64,000 bases of DNA from Oscillospiraceae bacterium (lineage in GTDB: Bacteria; Bacillota; Clostridia; Oscillospirales; Oscillospiraceae): contig JAHHRX010000007.1 in NCBI GenBank assembly GCA_020025545.1, forward strand, positions 1 to 64,000. The letters are read 5' to 3'. Below are positions 26,839 through 36,283 of this stretch, in pieces. Position 1 is the first letter of the stretch; every line of letters begins with the position of its first letter. The translations under genes and the position numbers were made by a program. The notes beneath the pieces were generated by a model. It ran no database searches and was not told the DNA's origin. It worked only from the letters and a program-made list of their open reading frames with translations.

Positions 26839-26867
26839 TTGACCTGCTTATTGCTCTATGGTATGAT
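26839..26867 (+). promoter_or_regulatory. Predicted promoter of ygeX-ygeY-ygeW
   Basis: TTGACC at 26839-26844, a 17-base spacer and TATGAT at 26862-26867 with a TGG extension. Confidence 0.7.
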
Positions 26868-26941
26868 GATCCTATACCAAACAAAAAGTATTGCTCAAAG
26901 CACTTTTCAGTCAACATCTTATAACAGGAGGCTATGGAATC

Positions 26942-28156
26942 ATGGAGCCAAAGATCCAATGGAAAATAAACACCATGCCCAAGGGGGACGACAAAGAGCT
27001 GGAGATCATGTCGCTCGAAAATGTGGCAAAAGCGCGTGCTTTCCACAAAAGCTTTCCGCAGTATTCTGTCACGCCTCTTGCCAAGCTGGACAAAATGGCC
27101 AGCTATCTGGGGCTCAATTCCCTCTGCGTGAAAGACGAGAGCTACCGTTTCGGGCTGAACGCCTTTAAGGTGCTGGGCGGTTCTTTCGCAATGGCCAAGT
27201 ACATCGCCGGTGAACTGGGGCGGGATGTATCCGAAATGACCTATGATTATCTCACCGGCGACGATCTTAAGAAGGATTTCGGTCAGGCCACTTTCTTTAC
27301 CGCCACCGACGGCAACCACGGCCGTGGTGTGGCATGGGCAGCCAACAAGCTGGGGCAGAAAGCCGTTGTGCATATGCCCAAGGGAAGTACCAAAGCCCGT
27401 TTTGATAACATTGCCAAAGAAAACGCCAAGGTGACCATTGAGGAAGTCAACTACGATGAATGTGTCCGTATCGCCGCCGCAGAAGCCGCTGAAACTGAGC
27501 ACGGCGTTATCGTTCAGGATACCGCCTGGGAAGGCTACACCGAGATCCCCGGCTGGATCATGCAGGGCTACGGCACCATGGGCAGCGAAGCTTTGGATCA
27601 GATGGCCGCTTACGGCATCGAAAGACCGGATGTTGTGATTTTGCAGGCAGGTGTCGGCTGCATGGCCGGTGCCATTTGTGCTTACATTGTCAACCGCTTT
27701 CAGGATAACCCCCCAAAGATTGTGATTGCCGAGGCTGCCATTGCGGCCTGCCTCTATCAGGGCGCTGTGGCAAACGACGGCAAATACCGTATTGTAGACG
27801 GCGATCTTAAAACCATTATGGCAGGTCTTGCCTGCGGCGAGCCCAACATTGTCTGCTGGGAGATTCTCAAAAATCATGTTTCCGCTTTCTGTGCCTGCCC
27901 CGACTGGGTAGCCGCAAAGGGTATGCGTATGCTGGCCGCTCCCGTGAAGGGAGATCCCGCCGTCTGCTCCGGCGAGTCCGGTGCTGTCGGCATGGGCCTT
28001 ATCGCCGCCATTATGAAAGATCCCGACTACTCAGAACTTAAGGAAGCCTTGGAACTGAACGAGAACAGCAAAGTTCTCCTCTTCTCCACCGAGGGAGACA
28101 CCGATCCAGACAAATACAAGCGCATTGTCTGGGGCGGTGAGTACGCAACCGTGTGA
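26942..28156 (+). CDS. ygeX: Diaminopropionate ammonia-lyase
   Basis: 404-residue PLP enzyme of the tryptophan synthase beta fold. It converts 2,3-diaminopropionate to pyruvate and two ammonia. The PLP lysine is in GLNAFKVLGGSFA near residue 76, the substrate loop in TATDGNHGRGVAWAA near residue 118, and the glycine-rich phosphate loop in LQAGVGCMAGA near residue 236. The start is ATG at 26942, nine bases after AGGAGGC. It heads ygeX-ygeY-ygeW. In purine breakdown it would release the carbon skeleton as pyruvate, giving a route to short-chain acids. Its enamine by-products fit the downstream ridA. Confidence 0.93.
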   Translation: MEPKIQWKINTMPKGDDKELEIMSLENVAKARAFHKSFPQYSVTPLAKLDKMASYLGLNSLCVKDESYRFGLNAFKVLGGSFAMAKYIAGELGRDVSEMTYDYLTGDDLKKDFGQATFFTATDGNHGRGVAWAANKLGQKAVVHMPKGSTKARFDNIAKENAKVTIEEVNYDECVRIAAAEAAETEHGVIVQDTAWEGYTEIPGWIMQGYGTMGSEALDQMAAYGIERPDVVILQAGVGCMAGAICAYIVNRFQDNPPKIVIAEAAIAACLYQGAVANDGKYRIVDGDLKTIMAGLACGEPNIVCWEILKNHVSAFCACPDWVAAKGMRMLAAPVKGDPAVCSGESGAVGMGLIAAIMKDPDYSELKEALELNENSKVLLFSTEGDTDPDKYKRIVWGGEYATV

Positions 28157-28213
28157 TCTCGGAACGCAGTTTTCTGACATAATGTACGAATTTATCGAGG
28201 AGGATACATAAAA

Positions 28214-29620
28214 ATGGTTAATTTGGATTTCGATCAGATCAAGGCTGCCGCTGAAGGTTACAAGTCTGACATGACCGCATTCCTGCGCAAAATGATTTCT
28301 CATCCCAGCGAAAGCTGCGAAGAACGGGAAGTGGTTGCCTGTATCAAGGAAGAAATGGAAAAGCTGGGCTTTGACGAAGTGGAAGTAGACGGTCTCGGCA
28401 ATATAATCGGCTGGATGGGCACCGGTGACAAGATCATTGCCATTGACTCCCACATCGATACCGTCGGTATCGGCAACATCAGCAACTGGGAGCACGACCC
28501 CTACGAAGGCTACGAAGATGATGAGGTCATCTACGGCCGGGGCGGATCGGATCAGGAGGGCGGCATGGCCTCCGCTGCCTATGGTGCCAAGATCATGAAG
28601 GATCTGGATCTCATTCCCAAGGGCTACAGGATCATGGTCGTCGGTTCTGTTCAGGAAGAGGACTGTGACGGTATGTGCTGGCAGTATATTGTCAACAAGT
28701 ACTTCCCCCGGAAGGGCATCCGCAAGGAGCAGGTTGAATTCGTTATCTCCACCGAGCCCACCGATGGCGGCATCTACCGTGGTCACCGTGGCCGTATGGA
28801 AATCCGTGTGGATGTGAAGGGCACTTCCTGTCACGGCTCCGCTCCCGAGCGTGGTGACAACGCTATCTACAAAATGGCCGACATTCTGCAGGATATCCGG
28901 TCTCTCAACGAGAACGACGCCGAAGAAGGCACCGAGATCAAGGGGCTCGTAAAGATGCTATATCCCAAGTACAACCCTGAGCACTATGAAGATGCTCGTT
29001 TTCTCGGCCGCGGCACCTGCACCACCAGCCAGATCTATTTTACTTCTCCCTCCCGCTGTGCCGTAGCTGACTCCTGCTCCATTTCCGTCGACCGCCGCAT
29101 GACCGCCGGTGAAACTTGGGATTCCTGCCTGCAGGAGATTCGGGATCTGCCCCATGTGAAGCAGTACGGCGACGATGTAAAGGTTTCCATGTATATGTAC
29201 AGCCGCCCCTCTTGGACCGGTGAGGTCTACGAAACCGAGTGTTACTTCCCCACTTGGATCAACAAGAAGGAGTCCGCTCATGTTAAGGCTCTGGAAGATG
29301 CGCATCTGGCTCTGTTCGGTGCCGAGCGCACCTGCCCCAACTCTGAAATTGCCCGCGAGAAGCGTGCCGGCCGACCTCTGACGGATAAGTGGACCTTCTC
29401 CACCAACGGTGTTGCCATTCAGGGCCGTTACGGCATCCCCTGCGTCGGTTTCGGACCCGGTGCCGAGTCTCAGGCTCACGCCCCCAACGAGATCACTTGG
29501 AAGTCCGATCTGGTCACCTGCGCAGCTGTTTATGTCGCTGCCGTCAATATGTATGACGAAAGTAAAAAAATCGATGTTTACGAGTTCCGTGCCGGCAAAA
29601 CTGACAACGATATCCTGTAA
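28214..29620 (+). CDS. ygeY: YgeY-type M20 metallohydrolase
   Basis: 468-residue M20/ArgE/DapE-fold zinc hydrolase. Metal and catalytic residues appear in AIDSHIDTVGIG near residue 79 (His, Asp), GRGGSDQEGGMA near residue 112, VGSVQEEDCDG near residue 145 (Glu-Glu pair), STEPTDGGIYRGHRG near residue 178 and QSHAPNE-like AQAHAPNE at the C-terminus (here SQAHAPNE). YgeY is one of the marker genes of anaerobic purine/urate breakdown, presumably cleaving an acyl or carbamoyl amide in a ring-opened intermediate. GAGGAT precedes the ATG, 57 bases after ygeX. The substrate is not established. Confidence 0.91.
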   Translation: MVNLDFDQIKAAAEGYKSDMTAFLRKMISHPSESCEEREVVACIKEEMEKLGFDEVEVDGLGNIIGWMGTGDKIIAIDSHIDTVGIGNISNWEHDPYEGYEDDEVIYGRGGSDQEGGMASAAYGAKIMKDLDLIPKGYRIMVVGSVQEEDCDGMCWQYIVNKYFPRKGIRKEQVEFVISTEPTDGGIYRGHRGRMEIRVDVKGTSCHGSAPERGDNAIYKMADILQDIRSLNENDAEEGTEIKGLVKMLYPKYNPEHYEDARFLGRGTCTTSQIYFTSPSRCAVADSCSISVDRRMTAGETWDSCLQEIRDLPHVKQYGDDVKVSMYMYSRPSWTGEVYETECYFPTWINKKESAHVKALEDAHLALFGAERTCPNSEIAREKRAGRPLTDKWTFSTNGVAIQGRYGIPCVGFGPGAESQAHAPNEITWKSDLVTCAAVYVAAVNMYDESKKIDVYEFRAGKTDNDIL

Positions 29621-29673
29621 TTCCCTGCATCCTTAAAGGTTTTCACAATTTATCATCAAAGGAGAAAATAATA

Positions 29674-30873
29674 ATGGATAAGACCCTTCAGATGTATATC
29701 GATAAGCTCAGCAAGCTGAACTTTAAAGAAATGTATGAGAGCGACTTCTACCTGACCTGGGAGAAAACCGATGACGAACTGAAAGCCGTCTTCACCGTAG
29801 CCGATGCTCTGCGTTATATGCGGGAGAACAACATTTCTACGAAAATCTTTGAGTCCGGTCTGGGCATTTCCCTGTTTCGCGACAATTCCACCCGCACCCG
29901 TTTCTCCTTCGCTTCCGCCTGCAACCTGCTGGGTCTGGAAGTGCAGGATCTGGATGAAGGCAAGAGCCAGATTGCTCACGGCGAGACCGTTCGGGAGACC
30001 GCTAACATGGTTTCCTTCATGGCTGATGTCATCGGCATTCGCGACGATATGTACATCGGCAAGGGCAGTGCTTATCAGCACGAGTTTATGGATGCCGTCA
30101 CGCAGGGGCATAACGACGGCGTGCTGGAGCAGAAGCCCACTCTGGTAAACCTGCAGTGCGATATCGACCATCCCACGCAGGTCATGGCTGATATGCTGCA
30201 CATCATTCACCATTTCGGCGGCGTGGAGAACCTCAAGGGCAAGAAGATTGCTATGACCTGGGCCTACTCTCCCTCCTACGGCAAGCCGCTGTCCGTTCCG
30301 CAGGGTGTTATCAGTCTGATGACCCGCTTTGGCATGGATGTTGTTCTTGCGCACCCCGAGGGATACGAAGTCATGCCCGAGGTTGAGAAAGTTGCCAGAA
30401 AGAACGCACAGGCTTCCGGCGGCTCCTTCACCAAGGTCAATTCCATGGAAGAAGCTTTCAGGGATGCTGACATTGTTTACCCCAAGTCCTGGGCTCCCTT
30501 CGCAGCTATGGAAAAGCGCACCAACCTCTACGGCGAAGGCGATACAGAAGGCATCAAGGCTCTAGAGCAGGAGCTGCTGGCTCAGAATGCGCAGCACATG
30601 GATTGGTGCTGCACCGAAGAGCTGATGAAGACCACCAAGGACGGCAAAGCACTTTACCTGCACTGCCTGCCCGCCGACATCAACGATGTCTCCTGCAGGC
30701 ATGGTGAGGTTGAGGCTTCCGTATTTGACCGCTATCGTGATCCGCTCTACAAGGAAGCTTCCTTTAAGCCCTACATCATCGCCGCTATGATTTTTCTGGC
30801 CAAGGTCAGAAATCCTCAGGCAACCCTGAAGGCTCTGGAAGAAAGAGCTTCTGCGCGTTGGTTTCAGAAGTAA
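29674..30873 (+). CDS. ygeW: Knotted carbamoyltransferase YgeW
   Basis: 399-residue member of the aspartate/ornithine carbamoyltransferase superfamily. The carbamoyl phosphate site is RDNSTRTRFSFASA near residue 69, followed by the family segment DEGKSQIAHGET near 93; the second-domain motif HCLPADINDVSCRHGEVE is near residue 329. YgeW proteins lack the ornithine and aspartate specificity loops. In this pathway the enzyme probably runs toward carbamoyl phosphate, which the carbamate kinase encoded next could use to make ATP. AAAGGAG precedes the ATG. It is followed by a hairpin before arcC. Confidence 0.92.
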   Translation: MDKTLQMYIDKLSKLNFKEMYESDFYLTWEKTDDELKAVFTVADALRYMRENNISTKIFESGLGISLFRDNSTRTRFSFASACNLLGLEVQDLDEGKSQIAHGETVRETANMVSFMADVIGIRDDMYIGKGSAYQHEFMDAVTQGHNDGVLEQKPTLVNLQCDIDHPTQVMADMLHIIHHFGGVENLKGKKIAMTWAYSPSYGKPLSVPQGVISLMTRFGMDVVLAHPEGYEVMPEVEKVARKNAQASGGSFTKVNSMEEAFRDADIVYPKSWAPFAAMEKRTNLYGEGDTEGIKALEQELLAQNAQHMDWCCTEELMKTTKDGKALYLHCLPADINDVSCRHGEVEASVFDRYRDPLYKEASFKPYIIAAMIFLAKVRNPQATLKALEERASARWFQK

Positions 30874-30914
30874 TGTTCGGCTGACCTGACAGTTACCCCC
30901 GTCCTCTATTCACA

Positions 30915-30960
30915 GGCCCGTACACCGCTGCATTCAGGGCTCATGTGCGGGCCTTTGGTT
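30915..30960 (+). terminator. Terminator between ygeW and arcC
   Basis: Stem GGCCCGTACA / TGTGCGGGCC with one G-T pair and a 19-base loop, followed by TTTGGTTGTTTT. It may end or attenuate the ygeXYW transcript. Confidence 0.65.
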
Positions 30961-31000
30961 GTTTTACGGATATTCCCACAGATTGAGGTGTTCGATATTC

Positions 31001-31939
31001 ATGGGTAAAAGAATTGTGATTGCTCTCGGCGGCAATGCTTTGGGGAAAAACCTTCCGGAGCAGATGCAAGCCGTCAAAACTACCGCAAAAGCCATCGTTG
31101 ACCTGATTGAAGAGGGTCATGAAGTAATTGTGGCCCACGGTAACGGTCCTCAGGTGGGCATGATTCAAAATGCCATGGCTGCGCTGACCCGTTCCGATCC
31201 CGAAAAGTATATCCTCTGCCCCCTGTCCGTGTGCGTTGCCATGAGTCAGGGCTATATCGGATATGACCTCCAAAACGCTCTGCGGGAAGAAATGCTGGAC
31301 CGTGGCATGACCAAAGGCGTTACCACTGTGCTGACACAGGTGGAAGTCGATCCAAAAGATCCCGCATTCCGGCATCCCACCAAGCCCATCGGTGCATTTA
31401 TGACCAAGGAAGAGGCCAAAAAGCTCTCCCAACAGGGCTGCGCCGTTATAGAAGATGCCGGCAGGGGCTATCGCAGAGTTGTTGCATCCCCCCGTCCCCA
31501 GAGCATCGTAGAGTTAGACACTATCAAGGCTCTGGTAGAAGCCGGGCAGGTAGTTATCGCCTGCGGCGGCGGCGGTGTGCCCGTATTTAAAACCAACGGT
31601 CACCACCTCAAGGGTGCTGCAGCCGTCATAGATAAGGACTTTGCTTCCTCCAAGCTGGCTCAGCAGCTGGATGCCGACTGCCTGATTATACTCACCGCCG
31701 TGGAAAAGGTAGCCATTCATTATGGCAAGCCCGATGTCCGGTGGCTCTCCGAGCTGACTCCGGAAAAAGCACAGGAATACATCGAGGCCGGCGAGTTTGC
31801 CCCCGGCTCCATGCTGCCAAAGGTACAGGCTGCTGTGGAGTTTGCACAGTCCAAGCCCGGCCGCACTGCACTGATTACTTTGCTGGAAAAGGCAAAGGAC
31901 GGTGTCGCCGGTAAAACCGGCACTCATATTCACCGGTAA
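31001..31939 (+). CDS. arcC: Carbamate kinase
   Basis: 312-residue amino-acid-kinase-fold enzyme converting carbamoyl phosphate plus ADP to carbamate plus ATP. Motifs: IVIALGGNALGK near residue 4, VAHGNGPQVG near residue 45, and VVIACGGGGVPVF near residue 184 with the family lysine-containing AVIDKDFAS near 206. It corresponds to YqeA in the E. coli cluster. The start is ATG at 31001 (AGGTG about ten bases upstream). Together with YgeW it would give substrate-level phosphorylation from purine-derived nitrogen. hyuA follows after 63 bases. Confidence 0.94.
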   Translation: MGKRIVIALGGNALGKNLPEQMQAVKTTAKAIVDLIEEGHEVIVAHGNGPQVGMIQNAMAALTRSDPEKYILCPLSVCVAMSQGYIGYDLQNALREEMLDRGMTKGVTTVLTQVEVDPKDPAFRHPTKPIGAFMTKEEAKKLSQQGCAVIEDAGRGYRRVVASPRPQSIVELDTIKALVEAGQVVIACGGGGVPVFKTNGHHLKGAAAVIDKDFASSKLAQQLDADCLIILTAVEKVAIHYGKPDVRWLSELTPEKAQEYIEAGEFAPGSMLPKVQAAVEFAQSKPGRTALITLLEKAKDGVAGKTGTHIHR

Positions 31940-32002
31940 TATATACGAACTCAGCCCCGGCAGCAATCAGCAGCCGGAACCATCGGGGAGGTAACACAGA
32001 TT

Positions 32003-33361
32003 ATGAAAATCCTTAAAAACGGCGCCCTCGTTACCCCGACAGGGCTGCGCAAAGCAGATCTTGCCATGGATAACGGGAAAATTATCTGCATTGAGGAAAA
32101 CATCCCTGCAAAGGATGGGGACGTTACCGTTGATGTCACCGGATGCATCGTTTTTCCCGGCTTTATAGACGGTCACACCCATTTGGATCTTAACAACGGC
32201 GTAACGGATACTGCGGATAATTTTCAGACCGGAACACTGGGCGCAGTCTGCGGCGGCACAACCACTGTCATCGATTTTGCAACGCAGGATAAGGGCAATA
32301 CCCTGCTTCATGCGCTGGACGTCTGGAAAGGCATGGCAGAGGGCGTGTCCAGCTGCAACTACGCCTTTCACATGGCTATCACCGACTGGAATGAGCGCAC
32401 CAAGGCCGAAATTCCCGTAATGCAGGCCGAAGGGGTCACTTCCTTTAAGGCATACTTTGCCTACGATAATTTGAAGGTGACGGACTACGAACTTCTGGAA
32501 ATTCTGGAAGCCCTCAAGCCCATTCACGGCACGATCGGTGTCCATTGTGAAAACGGTCCGGTTATCAATGAGCTGCAAAAACGGGAGCTTGCAAAGGGCA
32601 ATTTCGGTCCCGAAGCACACCCCATTTCCAGACCTCCCGAGGTGGAGGCAGAAGCCATTGACCGTCTGTGCTGGCTGGGCAGGCTGGCAGACGCCCCGGT
32701 TCATGTGGTTCACCTTTCCAGCAAACTGGGGCTTGAGGAAATCCGTCACGCCCGAGCCCGTGGGCAGAAAGTCTATGCTGAAACCTGTCCGCAATATCTT
32801 CTGTTTGACGACAGCAAGTATTCTCTTCCGAATTTCGAAGGTGCAAAGTTCGTTATGAGTCCCCCGCTGAGGAAAATTGAAGATGTAGCCGCCATCCGGG
32901 AGGCGCTCCTTAATGGCGAAATTGACACCGTATCCACCGATCACTGCAGCTTTCATTTCGAGACGCAAAAGAAAATGGGGCTGCACGATTTCACCAAAAT
33001 CCCCAACGGTGCCCCCGGCGTGGAGCACCGCCCCACCGTTATGCTCACCGCCTTCCGTGACAGTCTTTCCTATGAAAAGCTGGCGCAGCTCATGAGTGAA
33101 AATCCCGCAAAGCTCTTCCACCTCTACCCCAGAAAGGGTGCCCTCCTCCCCGGTTCTGATGCAGATATCACCGTATGGGACCCCAACAGGAAGTGGACGA
33201 TTTCCGCATCCAACCAGCACCAAAATGTGGACTACACCCCCTACGAAGGATTTGAAGCTTCCGGTCAGGTGAAATATGTCTATGTGAACGGCGTTCTGGC
33301 TGTCAAAGACGGCCAGCCCACGGGCGTTGTGGCCGGCAGGTTTGTCCGTTCCAAAACTTAA
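32003..33361 (+). CDS. hyuA: Dihydropyrimidinase/hydantoinase family hydrolase
   Basis: 452-residue cyclic amidohydrolase with a binuclear metal site: PGFIDGHTHLDL near residue 52, the carbamylated lysine in VTSFKAYFAYDN near residue 150, GVHCENGPV near residue 180, PVHVVHLSS near residue 232 and DTVSTDHCSF near residue 311. It would open a hydantoin or dihydropyrimidine-like ring; E. coli HyuA and gut homologues sit in the same purine cluster. GGGGAGGT precedes the ATG. ridA follows after 30 bases, so arcC-hyuA-ridA are probably cotranscribed. Precise substrate is unproven. Confidence 0.92.
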   Translation: MKILKNGALVTPTGLRKADLAMDNGKIICIEENIPAKDGDVTVDVTGCIVFPGFIDGHTHLDLNNGVTDTADNFQTGTLGAVCGGTTTVIDFATQDKGNTLLHALDVWKGMAEGVSSCNYAFHMAITDWNERTKAEIPVMQAEGVTSFKAYFAYDNLKVTDYELLEILEALKPIHGTIGVHCENGPVINELQKRELAKGNFGPEAHPISRPPEVEAEAIDRLCWLGRLADAPVHVVHLSSKLGLEEIRHARARGQKVYAETCPQYLLFDDSKYSLPNFEGAKFVMSPPLRKIEDVAAIREALLNGEIDTVSTDHCSFHFETQKKMGLHDFTKIPNGAPGVEHRPTVMLTAFRDSLSYEKLAQLMSENPAKLFHLYPRKGALLPGSDADITVWDPNRKWTISASNQHQNVDYTPYEGFEASGQVKYVYVNGVLAVKDGQPTGVVAGRFVRSKT

Positions 33362-33391
33362 TTCAAAATGAAAGAAAAGGAGATTTTATCC

Positions 33392-33772
33392 ATGCGCAAC
33401 ACTGCTGTCACCACTTCCAAGGCTCCCGCCGCCATTGGCCCCTACTCTCAGGCCATACAGGCCGGCAACACCATCTATGTTTCCGGTCAGCTGCCCATCG
33501 ATCCCGCTACCGGTGCTTTTGCCGGTGACACCATTGAGGAGCAGACCCGTCAGAGCCTGCTGAACATTCAGAATATTCTTGCCGAAGCCGGCACAGATAT
33601 GCGTTCGGTGGTCAAGACCACCGTGCTGCTCTCCGACATTGCCAATTTCGGCGCGATGAACGAGGTTTATGCCCAATTCTTTGAAGCACCCTTTCCTGCC
33701 CGTGCCGCTTTTCAGGTCGCTTGCCTGCCCAAAAACGCTCTGGTTGAGATTGAGTGCATTGCCGTTAAGTAA
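33392..33772 (+). CDS. ridA: RidA family enamine/imine deaminase
   Basis: 126 residues, the normal RidA (YjgF/YER057c/UK114) length. It hydrolyses reactive enamine/imine intermediates released by PLP dehydratases. Signature segments are APAAIGPYSQAI near residue 11, VSGQLPIDPATG near residue 29, and the substrate-binding arginine in FPARAAFQVACLP near residue 103, with the C-terminal glutamate in VEIECIAV. The true start is ATG at 33392 after AAAAGGAG. It probably detoxifies 2-aminoacrylate formed by YgeX. It ends the plus-strand catabolic run. Confidence 0.95.
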   Translation: MRNTAVTTSKAPAAIGPYSQAIQAGNTIYVSGQLPIDPATGAFAGDTIEEQTRQSLLNIQNILAEAGTDMRSVVKTTVLLSDIANFGAMNEVYAQFFEAPFPARAAFQVACLPKNALVEIECIAVK

Positions 33773-33798
33773 TGCAGCGTTTTAACTGCGCAAAAAAG

Positions 33799-33830
33799 CA
33801 CCGCCGGACACTTTCGTGTTCGGCGGTATC
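33799..33830. terminator. Bidirectional terminator between ridA and ade
   Basis: Stem ACCGCCGGACAC, loop TTTC, GTGTTCGGCGGT with one mismatch, flanked by A-rich and T-rich sides, between convergent genes. Confidence 0.7.
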
Positions 33831-33842
33831 ATTTTGACTGAA

Positions 33843-35576
33843 TCAGATATACTGCTGGGAGATTACATCGAAAATCCCCCGGGTAGTGAGCCGCAGAGTG
33901 GGAATTACCGGCAAGCTCATAAAGGACAAGGTCATAAACGGGTCGATATCCTTTCCGACCCCCAGATTGTGGGCCGTTTCCTTGGCGTGCTCCAAAGTGT
34001 TGTTAACCTCTGTCAGACTTCTGCTGCTCATAAGGCCTGCAATTTCCAGCTGCAGCTCAGAAAGCACCTCGCCGTCCTTCACCACGACGATACCGCCGTG
34101 ATTTGCAGCAATGCGGTTAGCTGCAAAGGCCATATCCTCATCGTTGCAGCCGATACAGATGATGTTGTGGCTGTCATGGGCAACAGAGGTGGCAATGGCT
34201 CCCGCCTTCAGGCCATAGCCGTTAATATAGCCAATACCGATGTGGCCGGTGTGCTTATGACGCTCAATAACCGCAATTTTCAAAATATCGTTTTCAATAT
34301 CCACGCCCTCGGCATAGCCTCGATCTTCCGTAACGATCTGCCCGGGGATCATACCGATTACGCCCTTGCGGCGGGTCTCGTGGAAATCCTCAGCGCTGAG
34401 CTTCGGCAGGTGGAAGGTATCCAGCGCCCGTTTTGCCAGATGCTCCGGAATCTCGGGTGCAGGGAAGTCGGCCGCAAGACCGTTATCGTATACCAGCCTG
34501 CCTTCTTTATACACCGTCTGCACATTGAAATTCTTCAGATTGTCCACAATGGCAAAGTCTGCCAGATAGCCGGGAGCAATGGCTCCGCGGTTATTCAGCA
34601 GGAAGTACCGTGCAGCGTGGAGGCAGGCCACCTGAACCGTTTGAATGGGATCCGCACCCATTTCCACAGCTCTGCGGCAGATATAGTCGATATGCCCGTG
34701 CTCCAGCAGGTCATTGGGGTGCTTGTCATCGGTGCAGAACATGCAGCGGTCAAAATACTTGTCGGACTTCACCAGCGGCATCAGTGCTTCCAGATTGCGA
34801 GCCGCAGTGCCCTCACGAATCATAATGAACTGACCCCTGCGAAGCTTCTGCATGGCATCTTCAATATCCGCACACTCGTGATCCGAATATACGCCGGCCG
34901 CAATATAGGCATTGAGATCCTTGCCGCCGAGGCCGGGTGCATGGCCGTCAATTTTCTTGTGATGAGACTGGGAAGCCACGATCTTGGAAACCGCAGCGGC
35001 GTTGGCTGAGAGGACCCCGGGAAAGTCCATCATTTCTGCCAGCCCCAGCACTCTGGGATGATCAAAGAAGCTGTCCACATCCCGATAGTCGAGATTGGCG
35101 CCGCTTTCATCCATGGCAGAGGCCGGAACGCAGGACGGGATCATAAAGCGCACATCTACCGGAAGGCCTTCCGTTGCCGCCATCATGTAGTCAATACCAT
35201 CGGTGCCCATGACATTGGTAATTTCATGGGGGTCAGTGATGACGGTGGTGGTGCCGTGGGGCAAAACTGCCCGTGCGAACTCTGCAGGGCTTACCAGGCT
35301 GGATTCCAGATGAATATGGGCATCGATAAAGCCGGGGCATACGATTTTTCCGGTCATATCCACTTCTGTGTTACCCTCATATTCGCCCAGGCCTGCGATC
35401 AGTCCGCCGGTGACAGCAATATCCTCTGTCGCCAGTTCCCCGGAAAACACATTGACATAGGTAGCATTCTTCAGCACAAGGTCAGCCTTTTTGCGGCCGG
35501 CAGCCACTTGAATCATTTCCTGTTTATCAATTACCCTTCGACTGATCATGCCGGACCATGTTTCATTATACGACAT
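33843..35576 (-). CDS. ade: Adenine deaminase
   Basis: 577-residue metal-dependent hydrolase converting adenine to hypoxanthine and ammonia. Family segments: CPGFIDAHIHLESSLVSP near residue 80, TTTVITDPHEITNVMG near residue 110, LGLAEMMDFPGVL near residue 175, IDGHAPGLGGKDLNAY near residue 203, FCTDDKHPND near residue 280 and the C-terminal SHNIICIG near residue 450. Length is typical of the Ade family (570-590). AAAGGAGG lies eight bases before the ATG, and TATGAT with a TGG extension (35605-35600) is a likely -10 box. No adenine riboswitch was found. It supplies hypoxanthine to the molybdenum hydroxylases. Confidence 0.94.
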   Translation of the reverse strand: MSYNETWSGMISRRVIDKQEMIQVAAGRKKADLVLKNATYVNVFSGELATEDIAVTGGLIAGLGEYEGNTEVDMTGKIVCPGFIDAHIHLESSLVSPAEFARAVLPHGTTTVITDPHEITNVMGTDGIDYMMAATEGLPVDVRFMIPSCVPASAMDESGANLDYRDVDSFFDHPRVLGLAEMMDFPGVLSANAAAVSKIVASQSHHKKIDGHAPGLGGKDLNAYIAAGVYSDHECADIEDAMQKLRRGQFIMIREGTAARNLEALMPLVKSDKYFDRCMFCTDDKHPNDLLEHGHIDYICRRAVEMGADPIQTVQVACLHAARYFLLNNRGAIAPGYLADFAIVDNLKNFNVQTVYKEGRLVYDNGLAADFPAPEIPEHLAKRALDTFHLPKLSAEDFHETRRKGVIGMIPGQIVTEDRGYAEGVDIENDILKIAVIERHKHTGHIGIGYINGYGLKAGAIATSVAHDSHNIICIGCNDEDMAFAANRIAANHGGIVVVKDGEVLSELQLEIAGLMSSRSLTEVNNTLEHAKETAHNLGVGKDIDPFMTLSFMSLPVIPTLRLTTRGIFDVISQQYI

Positions 35577-35713
35577 TTCTCATGCCTCCTTTTTCTCTTA
35601 TCATACCACAATCATTCACAAAAGTAAAACGGAAAACAAAAGATTTAATGGGCATTTTATACATATTTTACGGTTCGCCGGGGTGTCTTTCAAAATGTCG
35701 CTTTGCGCATCCC

Positions 35714-36283
35714 TCAGAGGTCGCCCGGCGTATCGATGTCTGAAAATTCCGCGGCATCCTCAATAAAAACCGGAGTGCAGGCATGTTTTTTCACCACTGC
35801 GCTGCCACCGCAATCCCCCTCCAAAGCCATAAGCTCCGGAAGCAGTTTCCCGGAAAACAGCACCGGGTTTCCGGGAGATTTTTTTGCATACAGCCGTGCC
35901 GTTTCTGTGCCGGGGTGCGCCTGCGCCAGCAATCTGCGGACAGAGTCCGCCTTTAGATAAGGCTGATCTGCCACCACAAAAAGGATAAAATCTTCACTGC
36001 CCACCCCACCGAGAGCGGAAAGCCCCGCCCGGATTGTGTGAGAGATTCCCAAGGTGCTTTCAGGACTGTCCACTGCCGGAATGTGCAAAGCCTCAGCCGC
36101 CCTGCGAATCTCAGGGTACCGGGAAACCACAGTCAGGGTACAGTCCCTGTCCTCAGCAGCCACCTTACGCAGGGTGTCCAGGCCGTATCGATAGAGGGGC
36201 TTTTCCCCCAGCATCACCAGAAGTTTATTTTTTCCAAACCGACGGCTGTTGCCGGATGCAAGATATAAAATATGCTTTTTCAT
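35714..36283 (-). CDS. mocA: MocA-like nucleotidyltransferase (YgfJ type)
   Basis: 189-residue NTP transferase of the MobA/MocA fold. The N-terminal nucleotide loop is degenerate (LYLASGNSRRFGKNKLL instead of LAAGxSxRxG), followed by VADQPYLKADSV near residue 97 (metal-binding Asp), and GNPVLFSGKLLPEL near residue 136. Family members attach CMP to molybdopterin for xanthine-dehydrogenase-class enzymes; E. coli YgfJ/MocA lies in the same cluster. The ATG overlaps the LysR stop codon (ATGA), so the two are translationally coupled. Role in maturing XdhA/XdhD cofactors is inferred from family and context. Confidence 0.85.
   Translation of the reverse strand: MKKHILYLASGNSRRFGKNKLLVMLGEKPLYRYGLDTLRKVAAEDRDCTLTVVSRYPEIRRAAEALHIPAVDSPESTLGISHTIRAGLSALGGVGSEDFILFVVADQPYLKADSVRRLLAQAHPGTETARLYAKKSPGNPVLFSGKLLPELMALEGDCGGSAVVKKHACTPVFIEDAAEFSDIDTPGDL

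Noticed and set aside
35577..35713. Possible adenine riboswitch before adenine deaminase
   Set aside because: No aptamer core was found; only a likely -10 element and a ribosome binding site.
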